NCBI GenBank assembly: GCA_028706475.1
Contig: JAQWBI010000018.1
Coordinates: forward strand, 1 to 38,442
DNA length: 38,442 nucleotides
Direction: 5' to 3'
From: Candidatus Cloacimonadota bacterium
Lineage (GTDB): Bacteria; Cloacimonadota; Cloacimonadia; Cloacimonadales; Cloacimonadaceae
A model generated the notes under the pieces. The model was not told where the DNA came from, searched no databases, and saw only the letters and a list, made by a program, of their open reading frames with translations. A program made the translations under genes and the position numbers. Shown here in pieces: positions 7,988-16,560 of this stretch (the first letter of the stretch is position 1; every line of letters starts with the position of its first letter).

Positions 7988-9088
7988 ATGGAAATAATGC
8001 TTTCCGCCCTTACTCAGTTTCAGCTCTCACAGCTGATTATGATCGTTGTGGGTATTGTATTGATATGGCTGGCAATTAGCAAGAAATACGAGCCGGCATT
8101 GCTATTGCCGATAGGCTTTGGAACCATCCTGGCAAACATCCCGATGTCTGCGGCAATCGGAGAGCATGGACCCTTGACAGTTTTGTTTAAAGCGGGTATC
8201 GATACAGAGCTTTTTCCTTTGCTTATCTTCATCGCTATCGGAGCAATGATCGATTTTACACCCTTACTCAAGAATCCGTTTATGTTGCTTTTTGGCGCTG
8301 CTGCGCAATTTGGTATCTTTGTGACCATCGTGGTGGCGGCGGCATGGGGTTTCGACATCAAGGAAGCTGCTTCTATCGGCATCATCGGAGCTGCGGACGG
8401 GCCTACGTCGATATATGTGGCAAACCGCTTTGCTCCCAAGCTCTTGGGACCGATCTCCGTGGCAGCATACTCCTATATGGCTCTGGTTCCCATCATCCAA
8501 CCCCCGGTTATCCGGGCTCTTACTACCCAGAAAGAGCGGAAGATCCGCATGGATTACCATAGCGGAGATGTGCCTCAAACTCTGAAGATACTATTCCCGA
8601 TTGCCATCACCATCGTGGCGGGAATCTTTGTCCCCGCATCTTTGGCTTTGATCGGATTTCTGATGTTCGGCAATCTGCTGCGTGAATGCAAGGTATTGGA
8701 TAGTCTGTCCAAAAGCGCTCAGAATGAACTGGGCAACATCGTTACCATCCTTTTGGGCATCACCATTGCCAGCAAGATGCAGGGAGAGTCTTTCTTGCGT
8801 CCGGAAACTCTGCTGATCATTGTATTGGGCTTGGTTGCGTTTATCTTCGATACTGCTGGTGGAGTGCTGTTTGCAAAGTTTTTGAACCTGATTCGCAAGG
8901 ATAAGGTGAATCCGATGATCGGTGCCTGTGGTATATCAGCGTTTCCGATGAGTGCCCGGGTGATCCATCAGATGGGTCAAAAAGAGGATCCTTTCAACTT
9001 TCTGCTGATGCCGGCGGTTAGCGTAAACGTTGGCGGACAGATCAGTTCCGTGATCGCCGGAGGCATCATTCTGTCCCTCCTCGCATAG
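7988..9088 (+). CDS. Na+-translocating decarboxylase, beta subunit
   Basis: This is the membrane subunit that couples decarboxylation of a carboxybiotin intermediate to Na+ export (oxaloacetate, methylmalonyl-CoA or glutaconyl-CoA decarboxylases). The 366 residues are mostly hydrophobic helices. Family residues are visible: Asp137 in GAADGPTSIY, Tyr161 in AAYSYMALVP, and Asn347 in NVGGQISSVIAGG. These match positions known to be important for Na+ in the Klebsiella OadB protein. The carboxyltransferase alpha, biotin carrier and small gamma subunits are not nearby, so the true substrate cannot be told. A TTGACA at 7931-7936 is a possible -35, with no convincing -10. Cytidine deaminase follows after 9 bases. 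Confidence 0.92.
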   Translation: MEIMLSALTQFQLSQLIMIVVGIVLIWLAISKKYEPALLLPIGFGTILANIPMSAAIGEHGPLTVLFKAGIDTELFPLLIFIAIGAMIDFTPLLKNPFMLLFGAAAQFGIFVTIVVAAAWGFDIKEAASIGIIGAADGPTSIYVANRFAPKLLGPISVAAYSYMALVPIIQPPVIRALTTQKERKIRMDYHSGDVPQTLKILFPIAITIVAGIFVPASLALIGFLMFGNLLRECKVLDSLSKSAQNELGNIVTILLGITIASKMQGESFLRPETLLIIVLGLVAFIFDTAGGVLFAKFLNLIRKDKVNPMIGACGISAFPMSARVIHQMGQKEDPFNFLLMPAVSVNVGGQISSVIAGGIILSLLA

Positions 9089-9097
9089 GAGAAAACT

Positions 9098-9481
9098 ATG
9101 AATAGCGAACTTAAGGAACTACTGGAGAAGGCCAGAGAAGCTGCGAAAACTGCTTATGCGCCCTATTCGGGATATAAAGTTGGCAGTGCGGTCAAATGTG
9201 CTGATGGCAGTATCTTCTGTGGCTGCAATGTCGAGAATGCTTCCTTTTCACTTACCATCTGTGCCGAACGTACGGCGATCTTTAAAGCGATCAGCGAAGG
9301 ACATCGAGACTTCAAAGCTATAGCAATCTATGTGGATAGCGACAAAACTTTCCCTCCTTGTGGTGCCTGCCGTCAGGTGATTAGCGAATTCGCCCCGGAT
9401 ATCCCCATACTATATGCAAACTGGAACGAAACCATAGAGAGCACTATGGACAAGCTCTTGCCAGGAGCTTTTCGACTGTGA
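9098..9481 (+). CDS. cdd: Cytidine deaminase
   Basis: It deaminates cytidine and deoxycytidine to uridine forms (pyrimidine salvage) in the cytoplasm. At 127 residues it is the short, homotetrameric type. Zinc and catalytic residues are visible: Cys55 and Glu57 in the TICAERTA motif, and Cys88 and Cys91 in PPCGACRQ. The substrate-binding NVENASF block is present. The RBS AGGAG precedes the ATG. The end overlaps the following radical SAM gene by one base (TGATG). Linkage with a Na+-decarboxylase subunit has no obvious metabolic meaning. Confidence 0.96.
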   Translation: MNSELKELLEKAREAAKTAYAPYSGYKVGSAVKCADGSIFCGCNVENASFSLTICAERTAIFKAISEGHRDFKAIAIYVDSDKTFPPCGACRQVISEFAPDIPILYANWNETIESTMDKLLPGAFRL

Positions 9482-10413
9482 TGAATGAAGCTCTGCTGAG
9501 TGGCTGTAGAATATGCCCCAGAGAATGTGGTGTAAATCGCTATAAACACAAGGGCTTTTGTCAGGCTCCAGTAGAACTCAAGATCAATCTGGCTCAGTTG
9601 CATTATGGTGAAGAACCGCCAATATCCGGAACTAATGGCAGCGGAACGGTATTTTTCTCTCATTGCAATCTGCGCTGTGTATTCTGTCAGAATTATGTGA
9701 TAAGCCGGGAAGGGCATGGACATATCATCAGCGAAACAGAGCTGGTGGATGTTTTTTTGGATCTTGAAAAACAAGGTGCACACAACTTGAATCTGGTAAC
9801 ACCCACTCAGTATAGCCCGCAGATTAAGAGCGCATTGGAACTGGCCAAGCAAAAGGGACTAGGGATTCCGGTATTGTGGAATAGCAGTGCTTACGAAAAA
9901 GTGGATACCCTGCAAAGCCTGGAGGGCTTGGTGGATATCTATCTGCCGGATTACAAGTATGCTCATGGAATATATGCCGGAAAATACTCTCATGCTGCAG
10001 ATTATCCGGAGGTGGCATTCACTGCTCTCAAAGAAATGTATCGCCAGGTCGGACATCTTCGTCTGAACGCTAACTCATTGGCAGAGAGTGGAATGATGAT
10101 CCGATTATTGGTTTTACCTCACGGGCTGGCAGGAACAAAAATGAGTTTGAAAAAGATTTTCTACGAATTTGGCCCAAATATGGCACTTAGCTTAATGGCA
10201 CAGTATTATCCTGCAGCGGATGCACCTCAGTATCCGGAATTGAGCAGGGGAGTTCTGTCCAACGAGTATCAAGAACTAGTGGAGCTTGCTTCCGAACTCG
10301 GTTTCCAGCGAGTGTATGTGCAACAGCTTTCCAGTGATGATCTCTGGACTCCGAAGTTTCAGATAGAGGATAATACAGTGTCACAGACCATAAGCCAAGG
10401 AAAACATGGATGA
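9481..10413 (+). CDS. PflX-like radical SAM protein (COG1313 type)
   Basis: The radical SAM cluster motif is CNLRCVFC (Cys62, Cys66, Cys69). It is preceded by an N-terminal cysteine set CRICPRECGVNRYKHKGFC (Cys9, 12, 16, 27), which marks the PflX/pyruvate-formate-lyase-activase-related family. The length of about 310 residues is usual. The reaction of this family is not established; activation of a glycyl radical enzyme is often assumed, but no such enzyme is in the window. I chose the ATG at 9481, overlapping the cdd stop; a GTG at 9478 is also possible. The last four bases overlap the amidase gene (ATGA). Confidence 0.88.
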   Translation: MNEALLSGCRICPRECGVNRYKHKGFCQAPVELKINLAQLHYGEEPPISGTNGSGTVFFSHCNLRCVFCQNYVISREGHGHIISETELVDVFLDLEKQGAHNLNLVTPTQYSPQIKSALELAKQKGLGIPVLWNSSAYEKVDTLQSLEGLVDIYLPDYKYAHGIYAGKYSHAADYPEVAFTALKEMYRQVGHLRLNANSLAESGMMIRLLVLPHGLAGTKMSLKKIFYEFGPNMALSLMAQYYPAADAPQYPELSRGVLSNEYQELVELASELGFQRVYVQQLSSDDLWTPKFQIEDNTVSQTISQGKHG

Positions 10414-11525
10414 ATAAACTATACTGTACGATGCTGATTCTGTTCGCTTACACCCTCATGTGGGGGCTTAGGATACAAGTGCAGGGAGAAAGTACCCGAT
10501 ACAATATCCCTGAAACAGAGATCGATAAAGTACAGTATTTGGCCATCAAAGATCTAAGCTCCATCTTCAGTTGTATCCAAAAGCATGAACGAACCGACCA
10601 GCGGCTCTACTTGCACATCTACGGTGAGACCTTCATCTTTCTGGAGGGAACCCGGTATTACAGTTACAAGATCGATACATTCAACATGCAATATCCCCTG
10701 AAGCGTATTGGCAAGCATTATTACCTTCCCCGTATCTTCTTTACGGAGCATCTGCCCATACATTTTCCGGGTGAGCATGTATATAAAGACTCCATTTTGC
10801 AGATTCATAAGCCCGTGGATCACAGTGTACATGTGATCGTGCTGGATCCCGGTCATGGCGGGAAAGATCCCGGTGCAGTGGGCAAGATTCTGAAGGCACG
10901 AGAAAAAGACATCAATCTGAGTGTGGCCATGAAGCTGAAACACATGCTGGAGACAGAACTGGGTGTAAGAGTGATGATGTCGCGTTCGGACGATCGTTTT
11001 GTCTCTCTGGGAGATAGAACCAAGTTTGCCAATGAGAACAAGGCTGATCTCTTTGTGAGTATTCATACCAATGCCTCAAAAAGCAGTGCTTCCAAAGGGA
11101 CTGAGACATATTACCTCTCTACGGCTATGACTAGCGACGCCCGTGCGGTGGAAGCCTTGGAAAACCAAGTTGTTGAGATGTATGAGGGAGGTGCCTCCGC
11201 TCGTAGCAAATATGACGACCTGGATTTCATCCTCAGCGACCTTAGCCAGACAGAACACTTGGAAAGCAGTAACGAATTGGCTAGTAGTGTCCAGCAAAAC
11301 CTGATCGCAGGCACTCAGGCTTATGACCGGGGAGTAAAACAAGCAAACTTTTATGTTCTGAGAGGTGCATTTATGCCCTCTGTCTTAATCGAACTTGGCT
11401 TCATATCAAACCCGGATGAAGAACGCTTATTGGTAAATGATGAGTACCAACAGCGTCTGGCCCGGACCATATTTGAGGGAATAAAACGCTTTAAATTCAG
11501 ATACGACAGGATTCGTAACACATGA
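10410..11525 (+). CDS. N-acetylmuramoyl-L-alanine amidase (Amidase_3)
   Basis: It is a zinc amidase that cleaves the lactyl-peptide bond of peptidoglycan, probably during cell separation. A hydrophobic N-terminus (about residues 5-22) suggests export to the periplasm. An N-terminal region to about residue 140 has no motif I can name with confidence. The catalytic domain follows, with zinc ligands His149 (DPGHGGKDPG), Glu165 (AREKDIN) and His219 (SIHTNAS), and the catalytic Glu328 in IELGFISN. The length of 371 residues fits the AmiC type. It overlaps both neighbours by four bases, so it is probably co-translated with the histidine kinase. Confidence 0.92.
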   Translation: MNKLYCTMLILFAYTLMWGLRIQVQGESTRYNIPETEIDKVQYLAIKDLSSIFSCIQKHERTDQRLYLHIYGETFIFLEGTRYYSYKIDTFNMQYPLKRIGKHYYLPRIFFTEHLPIHFPGEHVYKDSILQIHKPVDHSVHVIVLDPGHGGKDPGAVGKILKAREKDINLSVAMKLKHMLETELGVRVMMSRSDDRFVSLGDRTKFANENKADLFVSIHTNASKSSASKGTETYYLSTAMTSDARAVEALENQVVEMYEGGASARSKYDDLDFILSDLSQTEHLESSNELASSVQQNLIAGTQAYDRGVKQANFYVLRGAFMPSVLIELGFISNPDEERLLVNDEYQQRLARTIFEGIKRFKFRYDRIRNT

Positions 11526-12292
11526 CTAGTGCAAACAAAAAGAAGTCAATCAAAGAAGAGTTGGATACCGGACTGGATATGAATTTGGATCCGGTAGCAA
11601 TCGCAAAGAACGCTTTTATTAGCAACATCAGCCACGAGATTCGCACTCCCATGAATGCCATCATGGGTTTTGCTCAGATGCTGAAAAGCACAGAGCTAAA
11701 TCCTCAGCAGTCTGATTATCTGGATGTAATCCTGGATAGCGGAAAGAAGCTTCTCCTGCTGATTGGAAACCTGCTGGATCTATCTAATCTGCAAATGGGC
11801 AAAACCAATTTGCATCCAGTTGATTGTGATCTGGACAAGATGATCGATCGGATTTGGGCTCAATTCCGTCCACTGATAGCGGAGAAGAACCTGAAGCCGA
11901 TCCTGGATGTTCAACATGATCTCCCTATTGCCATAGTAGATGAGGAAAAACTGGAACGATTGCTATCCTTTATCCTCACAAATGCTATCAAATTCACAGA
12001 AACCGGATCAGTAACTCTGCGAATACGGTTGATGGACATGTCCAGCGAATATCCCTGGCTGGATATTGAGGTTGAAGATACTGGTTGTGGGATTGAACCA
12101 GATCGGCTTCGATACATCTTTCAGGTTTTTGAGCAGGCTGATAACAGCATCACAAGGTCTTATCCCGGTCTGGGGCTGGGCTTGGGATTGTCCGGCAAGA
12201 TAGTGGAGCTTCTGGGCGGAGAGATCAGCGCAACATCCACTGTGAACATTGGTAGCTGTTTCCATCTGAAGATACCGGTGGAACTGCATTAA
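11522..12292 (+). CDS. Soluble sensor-like histidine kinase
   Basis: The product has a HisKA dimerisation/phosphoacceptor domain with His38 in NISHEIRTPMNAIMGF and a HATPase_c domain with N box (Asn154 in LTNAIKFTETGSV), G1 (VEDTGCGIEPD), F box (IFQVFEQAD) and G2 (GLGLGLGLSGKIV). Only about 28 residues precede the H box, with no membrane segment and no PAS, GAF or HAMP domain, so the input is unknown. No response regulator is encoded in the window. It lies between an amidase (ATGA overlap) and a PDZ-radical SAM gene (TAATG overlap), which hints at a cell-envelope role. Confidence 0.92.
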   Translation: MTSANKKKSIKEELDTGLDMNLDPVAIAKNAFISNISHEIRTPMNAIMGFAQMLKSTELNPQQSDYLDVILDSGKKLLLLIGNLLDLSNLQMGKTNLHPVDCDLDKMIDRIWAQFRPLIAEKNLKPILDVQHDLPIAIVDEEKLERLLSFILTNAIKFTETGSVTLRIRLMDMSSEYPWLDIEVEDTGCGIEPDRLRYIFQVFEQADNSITRSYPGLGLGLGLSGKIVELLGGEISATSTVNIGSCFHLKIPVELH

Positions 12293-13566
12293 TGCCTCTG
12301 GCAATCCGATCCATTGAACCGGGTAGTTTAGCGGATGAAGCTGGCTTGCAAGCCGGTGAAATCATTCTGGAGATCAATGGTTTAGCTATCCGCGATTTCC
12401 TGGAGCTGGAATTTTATGCTTCGGATTATCATCTGAGTTTTCTGCTGGAAGACACAGCAGGAATCCAGAAAGCAGTAAGTATCTACCGAGAGAACACTCG
12501 TCCTTTGGGCATCACCCCTTTTGAATACAAGCACCGTAATTGCAATAACCACTGCATCTTTTGCTTTATCGACCAAATGCCCCCTAAAATGCGCAAGACC
12601 CTTTATGTAAAGGATGATGACTACATCTTTTCCTTTGTGTTTGGCAATTACATTACTCTCACAAACTTGAAGGAAGAGGATCTCAAGCGTATTTGTGATC
12701 AGCATATCAGCCCCCTGTACGTATCCTTACACAGCACAAACAATGCCTTGCGGCAGAAGATGATCCGTTCTGACAAACCGATGGATGCCATGAAGATACT
12801 ACGTCGATTGGCACAGTGCGGCATCAGCTTTCACATTCAGTTTGTATGCGTTCCCGGTTATAATGATAAGGATGAACTGCGTAGCAGCATCCGTGACCTG
12901 ATGGACCCGGATTTGAATATAGAGTCCATCGGAGTAGTCCCGGTAGGGCTTACCAAATACCGGGAGGGCTTGTGTGAGCTAAGTACCTTTGACTCTGCTA
13001 CAGCAGTAGAGACCCTGGATATAATCGCAGACCTCAGAGCCCAATACGACAGCGGGATCATCTTTGCCGCGGATGAATTCTACTCTTTGGCAAATCGCGA
13101 AGTTTCCGAAGATGACTTTTATATGGATTATCCCCAATTGGAGAATGGCATCGGGATGCTTCGCTATACCAGGACAAACTTCAGCAAGCGTAAACGGGCA
13201 TTCTTGAAGGAATTGCGCCAGAGTGATTCCGCTTATCTCTTTGCGTGTTCTCAAAGCGCTGAAAGATGGATCAGGCAGATCGTGAAAGACCTGGCAAAAC
13301 GCCTCCCAGATCGCAGTTTGGTGCTTCAGGCGATCCGTAACGATTTCTTCGGAGAGCATGTGACGGTAGCTGGCTTGCTTACTGCACAGGACATCATCCA
13401 GCAGATAAATCCCAAACCAAACTCCACGATTGTATTGCCATCCTGCATCTTCAATCATGAGGGATATACTTTGGACGGCAAGACGATAGCGGATCTGCAG
13501 CGAGCCCTCGGCAGCAAAATCCTGGTCGTCGATCCCCTTTGGGACAATTGGCAGCGTTATAACTAA
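12292..13566 (+). CDS. PDZ-radical SAM protein with DUF512
   Basis: The 424-residue protein has an N-terminal PDZ-like domain (EPGSLADEAGLQAGEIILEING, residues about 6-60, split by conserved glycines). A radical SAM-like cysteine motif CNNHCIFC follows (Cys84, Cys88, Cys91), leading into FIDQMPPKMRKTLYVKDDDY. The C-terminal DUF512 domain ends with VLPSCIFNHEGYTLDG. The family (COG1625) is widespread in anaerobes and has no established reaction. The start overlaps the kinase stop (TAATG). The gene is followed by a 74-base gap before ribH, so it may close a transcription unit. Confidence 0.9.
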   Translation: MPLAIRSIEPGSLADEAGLQAGEIILEINGLAIRDFLELEFYASDYHLSFLLEDTAGIQKAVSIYRENTRPLGITPFEYKHRNCNNHCIFCFIDQMPPKMRKTLYVKDDDYIFSFVFGNYITLTNLKEEDLKRICDQHISPLYVSLHSTNNALRQKMIRSDKPMDAMKILRRLAQCGISFHIQFVCVPGYNDKDELRSSIRDLMDPDLNIESIGVVPVGLTKYREGLCELSTFDSATAVETLDIIADLRAQYDSGIIFAADEFYSLANREVSEDDFYMDYPQLENGIGMLRYTRTNFSKRKRAFLKELRQSDSAYLFACSQSAERWIRQIVKDLAKRLPDRSLVLQAIRNDFFGEHVTVAGLLTAQDIIQQINPKPNSTIVLPSCIFNHEGYTLDGKTIADLQRALGSKILVVDPLWDNWQRYN

Positions 13567-13640
13567 AGATTTTGCTTGAATGATTTACGCCATTATTTAT
13601 CTTGACTTCCATCGATCAATATAGGTTAAAGGAGCTATCG

Positions 13641-14120
13641 ATGCGTACAATACAAGGAAATCTGGTTTCCAAAGGCTATCGCTTTAGCATTGTAGTAAGC
13701 AGGTTCAATGAGGCTATCAGCAGTAAACTGCTGGAAGGAGCTCTTGACTGTCTGCGCCGTAGTGAAGTGCGTGAAGATGACATCACGGTGATCTGGGTTC
13801 CCGGAGCTTTCGAGATTCCTCTACTGGCTCAAAAAGCCGCCGAAGATCCCCATACAGATGCGGTTATCTGCCTTGGCGCGGTGATTCGTGGTGGTACACC
13901 CCATTTTGAGTATGTGTCTTCCGAAGTTAGCAAAGGTGTGGCGCAGGTGGCTTTACACAGCGGTAAACCGGTGATATTCGGAGTTCTAACCACAGACAGC
14001 GTGGATCAGGCCATTGAACGTGCCGGCACAAAATCCGGAAACAAAGGCTTTAGCGCGGCGCTGAGTGCAGTGGAGATGGTTAGCTTGTTGAGGGAGATGC
14101 AAAATGGGCCAGCGTCGTAA
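13641..14120 (+). CDS. ribH: 6,7-dimethyl-8-ribityllumazine synthase
   Basis: Lumazine synthase condenses 5-amino-6-ribitylaminouracil with 3,4-dihydroxybutanone phosphate, the penultimate step of riboflavin synthesis. Family motifs: [40 protein letters not shown] with the conserved His88, and [17 protein letters not shown] longer frame is open from a TTG at 13602, but AAAGGAG at 13628-13634 places the start at ATG 13641, giving a normal 159 residues. No other rib gene and no FMN riboswitch was seen. The 3' end overlaps nusB by 17 bases, a common ribH-nusB linkage. Confidence 0.96.
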   Translation: MRTIQGNLVSKGYRFSIVVSRFNEAISSKLLEGALDCLRRSEVREDDITVIWVPGAFEIPLLAQKAAEDPHTDAVICLGAVIRGGTPHFEYVSSEVSKGVAQVALHSGKPVIFGVLTTDSVDQAIERAGTKSGNKGFSAALSAVEMVSLLREMQNGPAS

Positions 14121-14574
14121 AGCGCGCGAATTTGCCGTTCAGTGCATATACGCACTGGATTTTGCCGATGTTGCAGCCGATTTTCGGGAATATGGCTTTC
14201 TGAACGAGTATCCTGAAGTGCTGCGGCAATTGACTTCAGCTGAAAACATCAGCCCCAGCTCGCCCTTATATGCTTTTGCGGATGAATTGGTAAAGAACAC
14301 TATTATCAACATCGAAGACATCGAAGCTGAAATCGATAAATACACCGAACATTGGTCTCTGGAATCTATCGCACATTTGGATAAAAGCATCCTGCTTGTG
14401 GCGGTGTATGAACTGATGTTTACTGATACTCCTGCTCCGGTTATCATCAATGAAAGCATTGAGATAGCCAAGAAGTTCTGTAGTGAACACACCGGTAAGT
14501 TCATCAACGGAATCCTGGATGCCATCAACAAAGGGATACCTCATAGTATTCCGGGAAGGCAATTGCCCACCTGA
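14104..14574 (+). CDS. nusB: Transcription antitermination factor NusB
   Basis: NusB binds boxA RNA with NusE/S10 and supports antitermination of rRNA transcription. The 156-residue all-helical protein begins with [19 protein letters not shown] and ends with the family block [19 protein letters not shown]...[27 protein letters not shown] (shown in pieces). The gene overlaps ribH by 17 bases and precedes a glycosyltransferase by 5 bases, so it seems to be carried in a larger operon. Confidence 0.95.
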   Translation: MGQRRKAREFAVQCIYALDFADVAADFREYGFLNEYPEVLRQLTSAENISPSSPLYAFADELVKNTIINIEDIEAEIDKYTEHWSLESIAHLDKSILLVAVYELMFTDTPAPVIINESIEIAKKFCSEHTGKFINGILDAINKGIPHSIPGRQLPT

Positions 14575-14579
14575 TTAAG

Positions 14580-15467
14580 ATGAAGATTAGCTGCAGTATC
14601 GGCGTTTTCGCCCACAATGAAGAAGCAAATATCCTGCATTTGCTTAAGGCTCTTCATCAGCAAAAGCTGAATCAGGCAGAGATAAAGGAGATTATCGTAG
14701 TCTCCAGCGCCAGCACGGATAAAACCGACGATCTGGTAAGGCAATATGCTTTGAATCACTCTGATGTCACACTATACACACAGCCAAAACGGGAAGGTAA
14801 ATCCAATGCCATTAATCTGTTCATAGAGCACTCTTCCGAACCGATTCTCGTGGTGATCTCCGGAGATGTGATCCCCGCCGAACACACGATTGAGCTCCTG
14901 GTTAGTGCGTTTGACGATCCTGATGTGGGGGCAAGCGGTGGCAGACCGATGCCCATCAATAGCGACCGCAACTTTATTGGTTACTGCGTAAACCTGCTCT
15001 GGCGGATGCATCACAGAATGGCGCTGATCTCACCCAAACTTGGTGAAATGATAGCTTTCCGTAGGTTGATGAAAAGTATCCCACGGGAATCTGCGGTTGA
15101 TGAAGCCAGCATTGAAGCCATCGTGAAGCAGCATGGCCTGCACTTGCGCTATATTCCTCAAGCTGAGATCATCAACAAGGGTCCTGAGACCTTCAGGGAT
15201 TTTGTAAAACAACGCCGTCGCATTCAAAACGGACATTTATGGCTAATGAAGCATCAGAATTATCAAGTGATATCCCAGGACAAAGCTACCTTGTTTACCA
15301 TCCTGAAAGAGGAAATGGCGGAAAGACCCACAGAAATACTCAGACTGGCAGGAGCAGTAATTTTGGAAGTGTTTTGCCGTCTCTTGGGTTCTTGGGATTT
15401 TTATATCAAAGGCAAAAATCCCTTTGCCTGGGATATCTCAACCAGCACAAAGAAGCTAAAAGCATAA
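14580..15467 (+). CDS. Family 2 glycosyltransferase
   Basis: The N-terminal GT-A fold shows the nucleotide-sugar entry FAHNEEANILHLLKAL, the IIVVSSASTDKTDDLV strand-turn and a degenerate DxD region (VISGDVIPAEHT). The 295-residue length matches a compact GT2 enzyme. The C-terminal part from about residue 190 (FRDFVKQRRRIQNGHLWLMKHQ) resembles the extended acceptor region of processive or lipid-linked transferases. No clear membrane span is seen, though residues about 250-275 are moderately hydrophobic. Acceptor and sugar are unknown. It is followed after 9 bases by a radical SAM gene and probably shares its pathway. Confidence 0.88.
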   Translation: MKISCSIGVFAHNEEANILHLLKALHQQKLNQAEIKEIIVVSSASTDKTDDLVRQYALNHSDVTLYTQPKREGKSNAINLFIEHSSEPILVVISGDVIPAEHTIELLVSAFDDPDVGASGGRPMPINSDRNFIGYCVNLLWRMHHRMALISPKLGEMIAFRRLMKSIPRESAVDEASIEAIVKQHGLHLRYIPQAEIINKGPETFRDFVKQRRRIQNGHLWLMKHQNYQVISQDKATLFTILKEEMAERPTEILRLAGAVILEVFCRLLGSWDFYIKGKNPFAWDISTSTKKLKA

Positions 15468-15476
15468 GGGAACGGC

Positions 15477-16559
15477 ATGATATTTATAATGATTCGCATC
15501 ATCGGATACTGGCTAATGAAGCATCTTGGCTTCCCCCGTATTCTGCCTATGAACTACACTGTGAGCCTGCTTTATTCCTGCAATTCACGTTGCAGCACCT
15601 GCAGGATTTGGAAGAAAAAGGCAGATAACCTAAGTCCTGAGGAGTATGCGAAGATTTTCCGCAGTGTGGGCAGAAGCCCATATTGGATTACATTCAGTGG
15701 AGGAGAACCCTTCCTGCGTCGGGACATAGTGGAGGTGGTTACCACCATTTACAAAGTCTCCCGGCCCCGCATTATCAACATCCCTACCAATGGTCTTCTG
15801 GTGAGTACGATCGTTGAAAAAGTAGAAGCAATTGCCCGGGCTTGCCCCAAAGCTCAGATCATCATAAATGTATCGATCGACGGCATTGAGGCTCAACACG
15901 ATGATATCCGCAACGTTCCCGGGAATTACAAGAAAGCTATATCGACCTTCAGTAAACTTAAAGGCCTCAATCTGCCAAATCTACAGGTCGGGATTCACAC
16001 AGTGATATCCCGCTACAATGTGGAGAACTTCTATTCCATCGCCAACGAACTGATGCGTTTGCAACCGGATAGCTATATCACCGAGATTGCCGAAGAACGG
16101 GTGGAACTGGATACCATTGGCTTGGACATCACACCCGGCAAAGTTGCATACAAATCTGCTATAGACTACCTGATCCACCGCATCAAAAACGAGAAATACC
16201 GTGGTATGAGTAAGATTACCATGGCATTCCGCATCGAATACTACAATTTCGTAAAGGCTATCATGCGGGATGAAAAACAGATTATTCCCTGTTACTCGGG
16301 AATAGCTTCGTGTCAGATATCTCCGGATGGCGATGTCTGGAGCTGTTGCGTGAAAGCAAAGTCTCTGGGCAACCTGCGAGAAGCAAAGTACAAATTTCCC
16401 AAAGTGTGGTATGGCCAAAAAGCCAGAAAAGACAGGCTCAGCATCCATCGCAAGGAATGCTGGTGTCCCCTGGCAAATGCCTCTTACACAAATATGTTGA
16501 TGGATATCCCCACATTGCTGCGGGTAAGCTACCGCAGTTTCATTCATTGGTGGAGTTGA
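15477..16559 (+). CDS. Radical SAM protein with SPASM-like C-terminus
   Basis: The N-terminal motif CNSRCSTC (Cys35, Cys39, Cys42) binds the SAM-cleaving cluster, and TFSGGEPFLRRD is the usual GGE block. The C-terminal region has a second cysteine set (CYSGIASCQISPDGDVWSCC and later ECWCPLANA), typical of SPASM or twitch auxiliary clusters in peptide- or sugar-modifying enzymes. Length 360 residues. Substrate unknown. No small precursor peptide was seen nearby, so a carbohydrate or lipid substrate in step with the adjacent glycosyltransferase is an equal possibility. The start lacks a strong RBS; an ATG a few codons downstream (MIRIIGYW) is an alternative. Confidence 0.88.
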   Translation: MIFIMIRIIGYWLMKHLGFPRILPMNYTVSLLYSCNSRCSTCRIWKKKADNLSPEEYAKIFRSVGRSPYWITFSGGEPFLRRDIVEVVTTIYKVSRPRIINIPTNGLLVSTIVEKVEAIARACPKAQIIINVSIDGIEAQHDDIRNVPGNYKKAISTFSKLKGLNLPNLQVGIHTVISRYNVENFYSIANELMRLQPDSYITEIAEERVELDTIGLDITPGKVAYKSAIDYLIHRIKNEKYRGMSKITMAFRIEYYNFVKAIMRDEKQIIPCYSGIASCQISPDGDVWSCCVKAKSLGNLREAKYKFPKVWYGQKARKDRLSIHRKECWCPLANASYTNMLMDIPTLLRVSYRSFIHWWS

Positions 16560-16560
16560 T

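Noticed and set aside
13567-13640. FMN riboswitch upstream of ribH
   Set aside because: The gap is only 74 bases, too short for an RFN element.
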